Assembly: GCF_000337595.1 (NCBI RefSeq)
Contig: NZ_AOIL01000012.1
Span: 181,543 to 245,542 of the forward strand
DNA from: Natrialba taiwanensis DSM 12281
GTDB lineage: Archaea; Halobacteriota; Halobacteria; Halobacteriales; Natrialbaceae
Reading direction: 5' to 3'
DNA: 64,000 nucleotides
Part shown: positions 63,628 to 64,000 of the stretch, in pieces
How the letters are laid out: each line of letters opens with the position of its first letter
Position numbering within the stretch: position 1 is the first letter of the stretch
Made by a program: the position numbers and the translations under genes
The notes under the pieces: generated by a model
Told to the model about the DNA's origin: nothing
Databases searched by the model: none
Seen by the model: only the letters and a program-made list of their open reading frames with translations

Positions 63628-64000
63628 CACATCTTCTAGGCGTCCACCAGCTAAAACCCGTCTATCTCTCACCCGCACAGTCACTCCCGAAATCGTATCG
63701 TTCACCCCACGGCCACGATAGTATGGCAAGGCAACACTTGCCAACAGATAATGTATTATACCCATCCGTTTCGAAGGCTGATCCGGTCTCGTAGCCGATC
63801 CACTCCCCCTACTGCGAGGCTAGCATTCCAACACGTCTGCAACACGTGCATTTCGTCTGTCAGGGATGACCACCCTGACATCTTCGCACGACTGTTCTAT
63901 CTAGCTGAGTCGCACTCGTAACTGTCTCCATGACGACTCACTACTCGGAGTGAAATCACCTTTCACCTGCAGAGAGCACTCTATATCGTCTCAGAGCACC
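63628..64000. other. End-of-window region without a gene, with hairpins
   Basis: 373 bases before the window edge. TGTCAGGG 63858-63865 pairs with CCCTGACA 63873-63880 (8 pairs, 7-base loop), and GTGAAA 63950-63955 with TTTCAC 63961-63966. These could belong to a structured RNA or an insertion element end; the sequence runs off the window, so I cannot decide. Confidence 0.45.

Overview
The window comes from a haloarchaeon (class Halobacteria). Proteins are strongly acidic (D/E-rich), codons end mostly in G or C, and many genes have a TATA-like box centred about 25-30 bases before the ATG, as expected for leaderless archaeal transcripts. Several secretion signals are of the twin-arginine type, one surface protein ends in PGF-CTERM, and F420-, ferredoxin- and split methylmalonyl-CoA mutase-type enzymes are present. 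A KatE-type catalase and a GH32 fructosidase would fit the Natrialbales/Natrinema-Natronorubrum side of the class, but that placement is inference. The gene content is mostly chromosomal housekeeping. I see no tRNA, rRNA, CRISPR array or transposase gene.

Layout. 1-4.7 kb: end of a Fap7-type kinase overlapping a CDP-alcohol phosphatidyltransferase, an MBF1-like factor, triosephosphate isomerase, a TIR-domain/zinc-ribbon protein and small membrane proteins. 4.8-12.9 kb: an SCP2-type thiolase coupled to an HMG-CoA-synthase-like/DUF35 fusion, a DHH phosphoesterase, Hsp20, a DJ-1/PfpI protein, a secreted M14-like hydrolase, a COG1325 RNA-binding protein and a MaoC-like dehydratase. 13-16.9 kb: a seven-helix membrane protein, a Bat-type HTH regulator, a large imperfect inverted repeat with a G/T-rich loop, and two paralogous copies of an RNA-like element of about 140 nt flanking a LURP-one-like gene. 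16.8-21.3 kb: dnaK, a convergent SDR gene and dnaJ (no grpE here).

21.3-34.2 kb: a degenerate acyl-CoA-synthetase-like protein, a half-size FAD protein, a YciE-like ferritin-fold protein, a MoaD-like protein convergent with a tungsten-type aldehyde:ferredoxin oxidoreductase, an AT-richer patch with a small lipoprotein, AzlC/AzlD with a divergently unrelated-looking HTH gene upstream, an S9 peptidase, a GNAT enzyme, and the methylmalonyl-CoA mutase large subunit. 34.3-46.9 kb: a secreted cupredoxin-glucose/sorbosone-dehydrogenase fusion, methylmalonyl-CoA epimerase, a cold shock protein, a large PGF-CTERM surface protein, an FNR-like protein, 2-oxoacid:ferredoxin oxidoreductase KorAB, GNAT, a Tat lipoprotein and an aminotransferase.

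46.9-64 kb: an F420-type flavin-independent oxidoreductase, a GlcD-type FAD oxidase, an SDR, an uncharacterised regulator-like protein, a siderophore-binding lipoprotein preceded by two DtxR-type operators, a Tat-exported GH32 enzyme, a TPP enzyme, a UbiA prenyltransferase, a YchF-type GTPase, DUF2267, a membrane HExxH protein, a large KatE catalase with a C-terminal PfpI domain, and a zinc-ribbon protein.

Themes: acyl-CoA/propionyl-CoA metabolism (thiolase, MaoC, mutase, epimerase, ferredoxin oxidoreductases), protein quality control (dnaK, dnaJ, Hsp20, DJ-1), oxidative stress and iron. The most promising unexplained signal is the pair of paralogous structured elements at 15394-15531 and 16517-16657, which show a compensatory base-pair change and G-U wobbles that pick out the + strand.
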